A stretch of DNA of 64,000 bases from Reticulitermes speratus (GCA_021186555.1 JAJKFL010000004.1:26378406-26442405); one strand, 5' to 3'. Shown: positions 32,426 through 45,345, counted from the first letter of the stretch. Notes: generated by a model from the sequence alone, not told the origin. Translations and numbers: made by a program.

Positions 32426-34889
32426 TTCTTGCCGTAAAATTATATATTGTCATAAATAAAGCATAAAAATCAAACAGTCCTACAGATTTTTAAATTGACA
32501 ATTATGCCCTGATGAAGATTGTGTTTACCTACCTACCTTCCTTCCTTCCTTGAACGGGGAAAAATAGGGTCACTGAGACTCCTATCGGGGCCAGCGGGCC
32601 CTTGAGCATGCCTTTATGTATTTTGCTCCCAGTCAAAATTTGATATAGTTGACCAATTTTCACGAAATTTTTATGGGCAATAAGTCATCGGAGCCTACAC
32701 CAATTCCATAATTTCTTAAAACCAAAAGACGTAGGCGCGTACTTAAAAAATTAAGGCTACGATGAGAAATCTATTGAGTCTGCCTCCATGAGACAGACGA
32801 ACTTGTTAACGCTGTACAGGGAAATAATTGATATTTATTGTGAGAATTATGCGAACCTCTGCGTGAGAAAATAAAAAAATTTTGATGTTACAGAAGGTCA
32901 TTCATTGAGTTACCATTGGTCTTTGAATGGTTAAATCATTGATATGCCAGTTAAACTGACCACATCTGATGCGAAGTTTTATCGCAGTCAGACAGAGAAA
33001 CAGGATAAAGAGCGGTAAAACTTCGTGCGTGACAAATTGTATACTCAGAGCTTCTCGATTGATCAGCAGATTCCTGTTTTACGTCGAGATGTGCAACTAC
33101 ACACATTGCAAAAGTGCATATGTCATGCTGCACGTAACATACTACTTCCGCAAATGTAAGAGATAATGGATTACGGTCTGTGCTCTTTAACTGCCATTAC
33201 AAGACGCCTACATTACTAGCGAAAACTTATTTTCGCCACGTGTTTAACGGTAAGGAAGCAGCGTGTATCAGATATAATAATTTATAAGTATTGGTAGCTC
33301 GAAATTTTACATCTTCCGTGAGTTTCAAGGGCATTGCAATTCAGGCGTTTAGTCTCCTCCTTCTTACCGTGGAAGCACCGAGTTCTAGTAAGGCAGTCCT
33401 TTAGGATTTTTGGTGAGCACAGTGTTATTGGCATAGATTTTTCTCCAAGTATTTCGGTTTACTCCTGTCAAATGTCATTCCACTACTGCTCCATATTTAT
33501 ATTTATTCATTTACCGTCGCCGCTATGTAGTCTAAGTAGTGTCTGCTAAATAAACTACTAATATTACTGCTGCTGTAACTACTACTACTACCAGTACTAC
33601 CAATACTAAATCATTGCGTATTTTTTCAGATATGTACGAGTACGTCTGAACTCAGTGCACTGTTGCTGACATAAGTTCTGTGCTCAGATTCTAGGAATAA
33701 GTCTAATGTTTTCTCTCAAAGTGTAAACAAAATTTAATTAACCCTATGAAACATGAACTACACATAAATAATATTTTAAAATTCAGTACCAATCTCGCAG
33801 AAAACACACTGTTTCTTCTTCATACATCAATGCTGTATAGCGAAATATTCCCTTGTGCTGATAATCATACGTAACTTACAAACGCATTCTGTGGAAGGAA
33901 TGAAGAGTTTTTAAATGTTAAATCAGGTGCTACATTTAGTTACCATTGAAATTTAAAAGGTTAAAAGATACCGGTTACTTAGTATTGCATAAAAGAAAAC
34001 ATTTATACAGGCATGTAAATGGTAACATTTTGGGTTGCATAGTCTGGTAAGTGGTTGCCAAAGTTTTGGAGGAACCATCTTCTCAATCTTCTGTACTGAA
34101 TATGGAGGCAACACTTGCTTCCTAAACACAGTAATATAGCTCAGCAGACCACAGTCCAAATCTTGACACTTTTAAAACACTTTGTGTCAGTTCAGATGTC
34201 CTTTTTTCACTAAATCAGTCACGTAAAATAAATAAATAAATACATTTCCCAACTGCAAAATATTCTCGTCACTCACGACAATCAATGCATGTCGGAATTT
34301 CGTGTTATAAGTACTTTGGACAAATTGTCCATTTTATTTCTTTATATGTCACCACTTCAAATATTGTTTCAAATAAAGCATGTAGGAATGGATTAATGAG
34401 ATTTGTATTCCATAAATATCATGTAACAATTTCTTGTAAGATCAGATTATTTTGAAGGAACTAAATAACTAGATTTCAGCTTTACATAAAATAAGGTGTA
34501 GTCTATTGAACCGATAAGAACGAAAATCCAAAAAATCTGACATAGACCTCACGATACGAAGTTTATTATAAATCCGTTGAGCCTTTCTCAAAATGAAACA
34601 TGCGGAGAGACTCACGACTTGTACAAAATGTTGCATAATTAGTCAGTAATGCTAATTATAAAGATTACGGGCGCGTTGCCTTGCAAGAGAACAGAGAACA
34701 TGTGTGTGTTGAGGCGGGTGGATAGAGGTGGAATTTCCATTTGTGTTTGCTGACGTGCTTACATTACTGAGACTTCAATGCCTCGAAAGTTGTAAATACA
34801 TTTTCCAATCTAGTTTGGGGCGTTAGTGTATTGTACACTGTTTTATGCTGTGGACGTATAAACCTTAAGAACTGACCCCCATCTGAGGT
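32426..34889. other. 2.5 kb AT-rich DNA, minor simple repeats
   Basis: A short CCTACCTACCTTCCTTCC run (32527-32550) and a TACTAC run (33575-33600) are present. All frames are 60 to 75 codons without domains. No repeat family is otherwise recognised. Confidence 0.5.
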
Positions 34890-34962
34890 AAGGTAAAAGT
34901 AAAGTTCTCCCTAGAACGGGCCATGAAAGCCCAGAAGGGGAGTAGAGGTATAGCTCTACTCT
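34890..34962 (-). repeat. SINE-B 3'-end fragment
   Basis: GGTAAAAGTAAAGTTCTCCC, TAGAACGGGCCATGAAAGCC and GAGTAGAGGTATAGCTCTAC match the 3' 75 bp of the copy at 14978 almost exactly, which implies a young but very short insertion. Confidence 0.88.
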
Positions 34963-35007
34963 GGATAATATATAATTTTGAATTGTAGCAGGTTAGGGTA
35001 ATAGTGG

Positions 35008-35036
35008 GGCTAGTAGTAGTAGTAGTAGTAGTAGTA
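35008..35036. repeat. (TAG)n microsatellite
   Basis: About nine TAG units. It produces the poly-T run in the minus frame 34865-35083, which is not a gene. Confidence 0.9.
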
Positions 35037-35083
35037 AAACGAAGAAGGTACAAAGAAACACTAGACATGTTGAACTTATTCAA

Positions 35084-35871
35084 AACGATCCTAAAGTAAT
35101 TTACAGTCTGCGAAGCGGCTCAAATAATGAGTCATTTTGTAGGTGCTCATTGCATTTATATAAATTTGAAATAGCTTATACAAAGATTCACCTAGTACGT
35201 ATTTCTCTTGACAAGAACAATAGTGATAATATATATTTGTAGATCTAATAAAATCTTTTTTCTGAGGCGTTCTCTGTTTTTTATCCTATCGCGTTGCTAC
35301 ACAATCATGATCGATTTTACAGCACAAAAATCAGCTATAGCTGCCGAAGTTTCGTTGCTTAGCCATTGTTTAACTTATGACGTATCACTGCGGAATATAA
35401 TAAACGTGTCGGCGGGGATGTACATTTATAAATTGTCATAATTTATAAACGATTTTGTTATTGAAATACTGCTTAAAAAGGACAAAAACAGTCGTTTTCT
35501 TACTTATACATAAACCTAAACAGCCTTTGTACAGACAGATTTACTAAAATACTCGCAATACTATGTCTTTCCGTAATGAATCACAAAATTTTATAGAACT
35601 AGGTGATTCGTCCTTGCGTCAAGATTGCACGAAGCTGACCTTTAGGGATAGCTGGTGCAGTAGTAAGTTTCTATCTAGAGGTGCTGGTCACCAGTAACAT
35701 ATAAATTAGTATTTATGCTCTTTATGTAAGGTACCACTTCTCTTGTTCCAATATGCATTGAAGTTGAGAAGCTTTGACAAATTTGTTCAAGGACCTCCAA
35801 TATAATGTTTAAACTCAATAAGTCAAACCATTCTCGAGGTGTGAGATAGCATAAAACTGTAACCCCTTTTG
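35084..35871. other. No feature seen
   Basis: AT-rich sequence without recognised features. Confidence 0.5.
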
Positions 35872-36075
35872 CCTGACTTCAGGCTTCTGTCGCGGTGTAA
35901 ATGAGATCTGCGCTGTTTTTGGATTTTATGAAGCGTAGAATGGCAGTTACATACCTACTTAGACTGCTTGACCGTTGAAGATGGGACCGATATGTTATCC
36001 CGAAACGTCGGTACGAAACTGCCATTTTACGCTGCGTTAAATCCCAAAAGAACGCAAATCTCGTGTAGCCTCTTT
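35872..36075. repeat. 'FWDV'-family foldback repeat
   Basis: The left arm (35872-35950, minus sense: TAACTGCCATTCTACGC, GCGCAGATCTCATTTACACC, CGACAGAAGCCTGAAGTCAG) and right arm (35966-36072: GATGGGACCGATATGTTATC, CCGAAACGTCGGTAC, AAACTGCCATTTTACGC, GAACGCAAATCTCG) are inverted relatives. Only the right arm keeps the hammerhead-like NUGAAGA, hairpin, GAAAC block. Confidence 0.7.
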
Positions 36076-36631
36076 TGTTTATTTATATAGAAAACACTTA
36101 TAATTTTCACACAAAATTTTATTGAGTATGAAATATATTTTGAAATTTGTTTACGTTTTTTGTGAAACGTAAACATTTAGCGATTTACACACGAGAGGCT
36201 TGCAGAAACATGTGAAAGTCTTCACATAAAGTATCGTCCGATTTTAATTAAGAACTGGAATGTGATGAAAAATTTGCAGGAAAGCCCCAAATATAAAATT
36301 TAATGTAAATCCATTCTGCGGTACTGGAATTGTTAGATACAGTACATGCAGGAAAACAGACAAGAAGACAAATATGGCGAAGCCATTGAGCGCACATTTG
36401 CATCTTTTTTTTTTTTTTTCCTTCGAAAGCGCCAGAATGAATTGGGCTGTATTAAGATACCTGTACGAGTATGTAGGCTATCCAGGCGTGCAACATAATA
36501 CTAATTATAATTTGCGGCGACTTAAATTAAGGCGGGGACTGTCAGTTTGTATATATTGCCAAAATTCAACGCTTTATAATCCAGTTGATAAATCTACTTT
36601 TCATTAATTACCCGCCGACAACTTTCATTCT
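36076..36631. other. No feature seen
   Basis: AT-rich, with a T run at 36404-36420. The frames at 36374-36607 have no known domain. Confidence 0.45.
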
Positions 36632-36725
36632 CTACCACGTCCAGACCAGTTCTCGGGTCCACACAACCACCTGCAATAGAGGTGCCGGAGAACCTTTCTC
36701 TGGGGAAAAAAATAGGCCGTATATT
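36632..36725 (+). repeat. SINE-B internal fragment
   Basis: CACGTCCAGACCAGTTCTCG, GGTCCACACAACCACCTGC, AATAGAGGTGCCGGAGAACC and TTTCTCTGGGG follow the order of the SINE-B middle section. Both ends are missing. Confidence 0.7.
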
Positions 36726-37707
36726 GAACCAAACCTTTTACCATCATCTCCTGTTAAGAATTCGTGGATTTTTTTTCCAATTTATGATGGCGTGGTACTT
36801 AACCACGGGGACAAATTTACATTTACTCAAATCGTTATATTCCCTCTGGACTGAGAGAGATATTTCACCTAGAAGTTTACAAGCGATATCATCATCCTGG
36901 ACTTCACATATAATAATCAGGTTACATAGCTTGCAAGTGGAAACAAATGTTTAAATCACACCACTGAAAAGTCACAGTAATGGAAGGTATCAAAAAATTT
37001 AACAAATTTCCTTACAGACCACAAACCTACAAACATTTTATTTTCAATTGAAGATGCACATGATCCACCTGTGTTTGGCGTGTAATTCAATTTCTTGTAA
37101 AAGTGAAGTAAAAAATGCTCCAGTACGTGGAAGCTATACCACTGCTCATGAGTGGAACAACATATTTGATTTAAGCCACACAGTTCAACAACACTCCATG
37201 GAACAGAACCATTTTTCAGAAGCTGATGCTTGCTTCACTAGTAAAGATTTTACATTAATCACTATAAAGGGCAGGACACATTCTTATGTTTGTATAATTA
37301 TTTGTAACTTATGCACAAAAATGAAAATTAAGATGAAAAGGCAAAAATCTTTCACCTTATAGTGTGCATTACATTTAATTGTTCTTAATTTTTTACTTGT
37401 AATGTCAGATGATACGAGTATTTGTATCCTTGATAAAATATTATTTTTATACGCTACCAGCCCTTGTCATACGCTTGTCACTGCAGAATAGATATGATTC
37501 GAAGCTTTCTTGGCGACAAAAATAATAAATCTTTCTCTTACGCTAGGAGCCACATGAACTTGGATTAGGAGTCCAATGTTTCAGGTTTCATCACCTTCCA
37601 TTTCCTGTTGATGTAGACCAAAAGGGTGTCTGGAATGTTGGACTTCTGCTGCGATTTATGAGGCTAGTCACCAAAAAAGACTCTATTAACTGGAGGGCAA
37701 TGTTAGT
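36726..37707. other. 1 kb unassigned DNA
   Basis: A 104-codon plus frame (37048-37362) reads as ordinary AT-biased sequence ending in a Lys-rich stretch. No domain was recognised. Confidence 0.4.
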
Positions 37708-37905
37708 TTGGAGGTTTTCGCGGCGATGTGTTTGAGGTTTCCTTTCTTCTGGCATATGACACTCCGTCAATGGCTAATCGGATCTCGGCTTTTCGAGCGT
37801 CCTAAGGACATTTCAACATTTCACTACACTGCCTCAAAACGTCGGAATCCTATTACCCAGTGGCGCAGCGTCATGTTCCAGAAGAACAGAATCCTCGCAC
37901 TGAGA
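37708..37905 (+). repeat. 'FWDV'-family foldback repeat
   Basis: The plus frame reads MEVFAAMCLRFPFFWHMTLR, matching the FEVLTAV...FWDVTPC translated string of this repeat. The inverted partner at 37829-37905 has AAAACGTCGGAATCC, GCGCAGCGTCATG and TTCCAGAAGAACAG. The 100-codon frame is a repeat translation, not a gene. Confidence 0.65.
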
Positions 37906-38609
37906 AAAAGTGTCTTTAATACGCAAACATCCACTTCTCGTCTCATGACGTATTTTTTTTATTGGAAGCTCCTTGCTTGTGTATGCTGTGCATTTCGAGG
38001 TGGCCTCTAGTAGCATCCTGTGAGGTCTGCAGTGTCACCACAACGTAGGCCTTGCAGCTGAAGTAGATTCAGCAGCCTGGCCGGCCATTGACCGACCTTG
38101 CTAAGAACGTCACCGCCTGCCATCACGCTCTCATGCTCGCCCGCAACGATTTAAGCACGTACTCCGACTCCCCTCGGCCGCCAACTTTTTTCTTGCCCCC
38201 CCCCCCCCCACACATACTTGTTACTCTGGAGCCCCGTACTAACAACGTGTGGCGGCACTGAAAGGTAAATTGTGGAACAGTCTTGCTGAGAAGCGAATAA
38301 CCGACGAGCTGACGAAGAAATTCCCACTTATTTTGCAGAAACAGAAAGTTCATTGTCGTGTTGTCCGCAAGAGCCGTCAGCGTGCCATGTAAGTCAGCTG
38401 AATACAGTCCACATCCTATTCTTATAATTTTAATATCATCCTCTCATCTACGCCTATATCCCTAGCCAGCTTATTGTTTTCAGATTTCCTGACAAAAACT
38501 TTATGCGTGTTTTCCTCAAAGTGTCCCCAAATTTAGCAAGATATTTGCTACATTGCTTACTATTTCCAAAAAAAGTTTATACACGCTTTGCTTATAAATC
38601 TTTCTCTTT
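37906..38609. other. Unassigned DNA with a poly-C tract
   Basis: A run of about 12 C lies at 38198-38210. 37990-38270 is richer in G and C than its surroundings. No gene or repeat was recognised. Confidence 0.45.
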
Positions 38610-38725
38610 TAGGCGTGTTCGCAAGATTGCGAAAAGTGACTATTAGCTTCTTCACGTCTGTCTGTCTGTCCGTCCGTCCGTCCGCATGAAACAACTCGGC
38701 TACCACTGGCAGGAGCCCGGGGTAT
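38610..38725 (-). repeat. Dispersed repeat R-D
   Basis: Minus orientation. GCCGAGTTGTTTCATGCGGA, a GGACGGACGGACAGACAGAC run, GAAGAAGCTAATAGTCAC, TTTTCGCAATCTTGCGAA, CACGCCTAAAAG. Matches the copies at 27560 and 42640. The GGAC/AGAC run has expanded relative to them. Confidence 0.75.
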
Positions 38726-38914
38726 CGTACTTGTTTAGTAGGTTCCTTTAACACAACGAGTAAAATGCTGATATACTGCCGTTAGAAGGCCAGGACTGTC
38801 ACGTCTGTTACATCAGCACCAACTCGCCTTTACTGTTTCCGTTCTTAGACTTGAGTTGCAAATCATTAATGCCTTCAGGCTGTCATCAAATTAAAGAGAG
38901 TAAGTAAGCCTAGA

Positions 38915-39169
38915 GTCGATCCCAGTGGCTGCGCGGTCTAAGGCATCGGTCTGCGGCCGCTCGCGTACTGGGATTGTGGGTTCGAATCCCGCCGGGGGCA
39001 TGGATGTCTGTCTCTTGTGAGTGTTGTGTGTTGTCAGGTAGAGGTGTCTGCGACGAGCTGGTTCCTCGTCCAGAGGAGTCCTACCGAGTGTGGTGTGTCT
39101 GAATGTGATCTTGAAGCCTCGAATAATGAGGCGGCCTAGGCCCCCAAGGGGCTGTCGAGCCATAAAAAA
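38915..39169 (+). repeat. SINE-A copy (body-1), with likely TSD
   Basis: Complete head, body-1 and A tail. Flanks AGTAAGCCTAG (38903-38913) and AGTAAGCATGG (39170-39180) match at 9 of 11 positions, consistent with a TSD. Confidence 0.92.
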
Positions 39170-39399
39170 AGTAAGCATGGTCCCATTTGTGCTTGTTGAC
39201 TATAGAAAATCGAAGGTAGGGTTTAGGTGTAGAACTATGTAACGGGCCTTATGTAAGTGGACATATTTTGTGTTTTTACAACCTAAAAACTCTGAAGAGT
39301 TTTTAGAACAAAATAATGAGGTGATTCTGTCATCCTAATAGAACAGAAGTACCAAGATTTTGGATGAAATTGTATATTGGTAAGTTTAATAGCTGCTGC

Positions 39400-39705
39400 A
39401 CTTCAACAAGTGTTATTAAAGTGATCAAGTAAAGGAAGACGAGACGGACGTGTTGTGTAGCACAATTGGGAGGGATGAGAGATGCGTTGACAAATTTTAT
39501 CCGGGAAGAATCTGAAGGGAATGCGAAGCCTAGGTTTACATGATATCAAAACGTTAAACACGAACTGGGCTATAAAGAGATAGACTTGATTTATTTGGCT
39601 AAGAACAGAGTCAAGTGATAGATTCACAGAAATGTGAACATTTTTTGAAAGCCTGAGTCACTGTCTCCTTCTGAAGGTGGACTGCTACATGGATTAAATA
39701 CTGAC
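39400..39705 (+). pseudogene. LINE-1 3' end, strongly diverged
   Basis: Translation gives VIK, CCVAQLGGMRDAL, REESEGNAKPR, ELGYKEIDLIYLAKNRVK in the order of the LINE-1 C-terminus ([47 protein letters not shown]), with stops. It ends in a degraded copy of the 3' UTR (CCTTCTGAAGGTGGACTGC). Older than the copy at 29950. Confidence 0.6.
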
Positions 39706-40129
39706 ACACTGCTTACAGGTGTTACGAGAGAATTACTGATTGCAGACAAAAGAGTAAACGTAATTTTAGATTTGAGAACAACTTTAAATAATGAATTTTA
39801 CCGAAGAAATAGCTTCTATTTGTCATATTCATGTATTATTTGCCTACACCTAACAGTCGAAAAAGAAAAACTGTTAATTCTCACATACAAATTCTAAAAC
39901 CTCATATAATATTTGTCGTAGGCCTACATAAGAAATTAGGACGTCAGAACTGTCGATTACTGTAGTGTTTATGTCCTTGTATTCCCATTTAAAATGCCGT
40001 ATATCAGAAAATCTATTTTAGGCCTTGAAGTAACTATCTAAAAATATGCATCCTATCAAAGAAATTTCTACAAGATCTCAGCGAATTTTACAACTCGTGT
40101 CTAAGCTTTTTAATATTTACACCATCATT
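39706..40129. other. No feature seen
   Basis: AT-rich sequence without recognised features. Confidence 0.5.
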
Positions 40130-40665
40130 CATCCTGCAGTCTGTCTTACAACAGGTCCATAGCCTCTTCCAAAGTGAGTTCTCCATAGAGTGCGATCCAT
40201 TGTTTCCTCTTTCAATTTCCTGTATCCTCTCGTTTCTTTAAGGCCACCCAGTAGCGGCTTACGTCTTATTCCTCTTTTACCCGCCACTTCTATCTTTCCC
40301 TCTATCTTTCCTTAATGGCGTGTTTTAGAAGTCACTTCCTACTCAAGATGTGACCAATCCAGTTAGCCGTCCTCTTTCTATTGTACGTAGGATATACCTC
40401 TCGTCCTTGACTCTAGCATTACTTCTTCATTTCTCACATGATCGATCCAACTGATTCTCTTCCATCCTTCTCCAACACCACATTTCAAAATTTTCCAGGT
40501 ATTTATTATCTACTTTCCGAAGTATCCAAGTTTCAGCACCATAAAATGCTACACTCCAAGTGTAGCAGTTTACTAGTTTCTTCCTTAAATTTAAGTCCAA
40601 TTTGCTGGTAAAAGAGACTTCTTATTGAATGCTGCTTTTGCCATGGGAATCTTTGATTTAATTCC
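40130..40665 (-). pseudogene. LINE-2 fragment, ORF2 C-terminal region
   Basis: In the minus sense the sequence parallels 54000-54545: ACTCACTTTGGAAGAGGC, ACCTGTTGTAAGACAGACTG, and frame pieces for SATFG-like, LYGAETW.LRK and W.DHVRN.E. It holds the region after the RT palm only. Several frame changes are present and no long frame remains. It is a 5'-truncated copy inserted in the opposite direction to 53590. Confidence 0.82.
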
Positions 40666-42339
40666 ACGTGTACATATTGTATAATTTGTTATCATGCTAC
40701 TCAAATAGTTGCTATGCTACAAGTTTAATATGCCGTAGTACGTTGTCTTGTTATGGTAGGAATATCCAGAATATTTACTATTTTATCGAAGCAGCGAAAT
40801 TGAAAGCTACGAATTTTTTACGGCGAATGTCACAGAAGGAAACCTCCTTGAAGTCCGAAGGGCACTTTGGATGTTAAATTCCAAAAAATTAAATTATGTT
40901 GAAATTAATTGGAATCTGATGGTTCAATGTGTTCTGAACTTGTAAGCTTTAATTATAACAGAGACTAAGTTTTGTATTGAAATTCCTCATCCGTTTGTTC
41001 CTAGTGATAATTGTGAATGGATATTTGCCACATTCTTTATCGCCAAACTAGAACGAGGGATAAGACGCTTTACCTGATTGTACCTAAGTAAGACACAAAA
41101 GGGAAGAATAAAGAAATAAATTATGGTAGATAGAAGTCAGGAATAAATGAAAGACAGACTTAAATCCTATCTTACTGGACTGTTACCTGGGAATGCGTTC
41201 ACAGGACTCGTTTAGAATGTATGTCACGGCCTTCCTTCCCGTCATTGTCAAATCATTCTTCGTTGTCTAGCTGCCATTAATCTCGCAGTAGGCACCAAAA
41301 GCAACAAACATTCAACACATTAAAGGCTGGTGTCTAATAAGGGAATATTTTACTGTTAAGAAAAAATAATTTTCTGTGTTCAGAATATGGTCGTGCAACT
41401 TTATGTAACCTCTTGTTAATATCGCCCAAGAACTCCAAAATTAAAGCCACATAGGCATATAAAGATTTTAAATATTTTAGAAAAAATTTCACTTCTATCA
41501 CTGCATTTTTTACCCCAAAAGGACATTACCAGGGACATGTCAAATGCCAGTATTACTAAAATTCTATGTATTAAAAATCAAACTCTTTTAATTGGATCCT
41601 AATGAAGGAAGAATATTGGGAAGATTTAAGGTGATATAAACGCTTTTTATCCGAGAAATCGCAAAACACAGAATGAGGTATCACGAACATAATTAAAATA
41701 TAAGAAGATCAATAAAAAATGTACTAGCGCAATAATGATATGTATATAGCAAGGAGATTCAAGTTCTCCGGATTGTCACGCTCCGTCGTTGGGTAAAGGG
41801 TAGTGTAGTAAAGAGCTATAGTGCGAAATGTCTCAAGTAAATAGCAAAAATGCATGTAGGCCTAAGTAATTCAGTGTCCATCTGTATGCCTGCACCTCTG
41901 TCACGTTTTATATATTCAAAACTAATCAGATAGCGAAAGAGTCAAGCAACGGCCTTCATTTTAGGAAGGAAACTCGGAAAATTATTAAGATTGTTATCGT
42001 ATAGGTCGATCTGTATACAAATCAACATATTTCCCCTTTGTGTTACGCAGTTCCAAGGAAAGTTCATCGCGTGGGAAAAATCCAAAATAGAGACGTATTC
42101 AGAACCCTGTCGTGGAGATCTAAACCGTTGTTAGGACACAAGGAACTTATCATAGGGGGAAACCCCCAGACTAGCACGGATGGTAATACACGGGGAAAGC
42201 TCACTTGCACAGATAATTCACTCTCGATCTTTGCGCCATTACTGAAAATACGGGAAAAACAAAACGATACGTGTGAGAATAAAATATTTGGACACATTGC
42301 TTGCAGACTGAATCTGGAAGCTGATCTATAAATATGTAA
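40666..42339. other. 1.7 kb unassigned DNA
   Basis: Overlapping frames at 42038-42331 (97 codons plus) and 42064-42390 (108 codons minus) are unrecognised. The rest is AT-rich. Confidence 0.4.
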
Positions 42340-42535
42340 GACGGGCAATGCACGTATAAACGTAACACTGAGGCCAGTTCGTGTGACCATTGTTGCCGTG
42401 GAAAAGCAATAAGTATTACATATTCTGAGTGTGTTTGTGTAGCCTTAGTTATCCAGCATGCAAAGCGCATGCGCCATATTATATGGTCATCTGTCGCCTG
42501 TCTGGTGCTACCATATTTTTCCACATTATCTCATA
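42340..42535 (-). repeat. Cockroach-type dispersed repeat R-E
   Basis: The minus frame begins MEKYGSTRQATDDHIIWRMR then FACWITKATQTHSEYVILIA and FPRQQWSHELASVLRLY. I recall close variants of this string many times in predicted proteins of Periplaneta americana, which marks it as a dispersed repeat and not a unique gene. Class unknown. The plus strand contains GCATGCGCCATATTATATGG. Confidence 0.6.
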
Positions 42536-42639
42536 AACGGCGGGATTTTCGGGAAAAGGTTATTGAATATAAAATGTGTGTTTTGATTTTTCTACAACAT
42601 TTATCTGAAACATTTTTATTCTAAGAGGAACAAGTGTGC

Positions 42640-42850
42640 ATAGTTCTTAATATAAAGTGCCGAATATTTTTGTCAGATTTTATGAAAGTTGTATTTTAAA
42701 GGCAGATTTTCGAAACTCAATATCAAATTTCATGAAAATGCCTGCAGTGGGAGCCAAGTTGTTTCATGCGGACAGATGGACTGATGGACAGACAGTCATA
42801 ACGTAGCTAATAGTCGCTTTTCGCAATTCTGCGAACGCGCCTAGAAACGA
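42640..42850 (+). repeat. Dispersed repeat R-D
   Basis: TGTCAGATTTTATGAAAG, CAGATTTTCGAAACTCAATA, GGGAGCCAAGTTGTTTCATG, GGACAGACAGTCAT, AGCTAATAGTCGCTTTTCGC, AATTCTGCGAACGCGCC. This is the longest match to 27560 and shows that the family extends at least 100 bp upstream of the GGACAGAC block. Confidence 0.78.
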
Positions 42851-44944
42851 AGGGTGAAAAATTCAAATGTTGGCCAACACAAATATGGGACATTTCCTAT
42901 ACTTGTCAATTGAACTAGACTAAGAAGCTAATTCGTGAAGAACCTGGTGTTTTATTTGTTATGGAGACTACATTCCGCGTCTCCAGAAATCTCAAGTTCG
43001 CATACATAAGTCTGCATACTTAAAATGTATATTTTTAACTGAAGATAATACTCTCATCCTACATTGGTCTAATGTTGTTCTTGATAGTGATGACATTTAA
43101 GAGTTTCACATGCCTAGTTCCAACGGATCATCTGAATGACTGCATTTGTGGTTTCAATCAGTCATTCTATCCCAATATTACTCTTAAAATAGGCCAATAA
43201 AACCTTCTTCATACCCATAAATAATTATGACCACACGAAATCTGCCACTTTCTCAATGTCTTGCAGTATAATTTAGGAAAAAAAGTTGATTAAAATGACA
43301 AAATGTCAGTAAAAAAATATTGTTGTATCGAGTTTAATTTTGTTAAAGTCGCCGTTCTGTAATTAAGATACTCAACATCCTTGCTTCCAGACTGATCCAG
43401 AAAGTGTTATACGCCATCGCAACTCATTGTCCAGGAGAAGAGTGAATTGTGCTTGCTTATGCAAAGTCCCTTTTGAAACAGCTTCTTGACAAACATCAGC
43501 GTTTCCAGTCACTACAGTAAATCAAAAGGACAAAAAATTTGAAATTTTGGACTTCAGAGTTGTTAAGAACCACACAACAGATAATCTGTCGAGACGCTGG
43601 CGGTTACCAGATTAACCCTCCCAATATCTTCGTCCTGACCCTTGGTCCTTCTTACTAATACATTTCCACAGAAACGTAAAATATTTAATGTTTATGTATA
43701 TGAAGCAAAAATAAAAGACTGGCTATAAAGAATCCCCAAGACTTTCCGAGGCACGTAATATTTAAACACCTGCATTGCCTGATCGTTAATGAAAACAAGA
43801 AGTACTCTTATACTTAATGACCATGAATACTAGGTATATTGCAGGATACATGTTAATTGAAAGCCAGTGTCGTAAATTATTTTTATGTTTGAAAGCTTAA
43901 TGCAGCCATTTCCTTCAAAGTTAACACGTCAATAAGATCTAATCGCATAAAATGGAGATGATATATGATTTTTCGAATATGGTTTTTCTTTTTACACTAC
44001 ATACAATATAGGCGTAATTGACATCTACAACTGTTCTTTAAATCACGTTTCTACATATTCAACAAATTACGAGTACATATAGGCCTAAATTATAACTCTG
44101 GAATATCAGTGACCTTGAAACTTTTTAAAGCAATGTTATAAATTATATTATAGCAATAATTTCGTTCTTTATGTTTCTACAATTTTTCGCGAGCTAATTC
44201 TTTTCATTTCACTTAAACAACAGCTCTTAATATTGTTTGTAAGTCAGCAATTAAGAGTTGGGAGAAGATGAGGCTCATTGAGGCTATATCTATATCCAGC
44301 AAATTATACGTAAACACAGTCTCTACTTAAATAATAGATTTGTTGTTAAAATAAAATAAGACAATAATAATAATAGTAATATCAATAAAAAATCTGTAGC
44401 CCTATAAATACGTGGAATAGAACAGCAGGTTTAATAAGTTCTGTTCTGAAATCATTATTCTTGTGGCTTAAATCTGAGATTAAAATATCCCTTTCCTGAT
44501 CCAATTAAAAAGTTACAGAACGATGTTCGTGCACCAGAACGACATATATAATCTATTCTTTTTGTTGTCACAGTAACGGCATTAGTATTAAATCATAATA
44601 ATCCTTTAAGGGGAATAAAATGTAATTCTTATTGTTGTATTGCCATATTCCCACCGTTGTTTTTATTATGATATGCTAGTTAAATTCTGAAAATTATTAT
44701 TGTTCGTCCCAATTTTGATAAAGAAAAGGGTGCCTATTGTATGCTAAAAGGTGTTTATATTCCTGTTAGTGGACCTTTCTGCAGTATAAATGCTGTTAAC
44801 AAACCAGGAAGTAATATCGACATTAAAACCAATCAGGTTGCAAATGGTGTATCTCCAGCATCTCACATTTATCTCTAACTAGTTTCTCAAAGCCATTAAT
44901 TGAACAAAAAAGGGTTCAAGTTTTTCACGCATAGAGCTTAATAC
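42851..44944. other. 2.1 kb AT-rich DNA, nothing recognised
   Basis: No open frame of 60 codons or more. No repeat family was seen. Confidence 0.55.
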
Positions 44945-45187
44945 ATTAAAGGACGATACACACATACATAAATGCATACATACGAGTACATACATAAATA
45001 CATACATACATATACATACATACACACATACATACATACATATACATGCATACATAAATACGTACATATACATACATATACATAATACATATACATACAT
45101 ACACACAAACATATACATGCATTCATAAATACGTACATATACATACATACATATGTGTACATACATAAATGCATACATACATATGCA

Positions 45188-45219
<32 letters not shown>

Positions 45220-45345
45220 CATACATACACACATACATATACATACATACACACATACATACATACATACATACATACATGCATACATAAATACGTACAT
45301 ATACACACATAAATACGTACATATACATACATACATACATACCTC
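44945..45345. repeat. ACAT tetranucleotide microsatellite, ~400 bp
   Basis: (ACAT/CATA)n with interspersed variants (AAAT, GCAT, CACA, CGTA). The variants recur as longer blocks such as ACATAAATACGTACATAT, so part of the array expanded as a higher-order unit. Open frames of up to 153 codons through it (MYVCMYVCMYV on the minus strand, HTYIHTYIH on the plus) are artefacts of the repeat. Confidence 0.97.

Noticed and set aside
37708-38010. 100-codon frame starting MEVFAAMCLRF
   Set aside because: The N-terminal part is the FWDV-family repeat translation and the rest has no domain.
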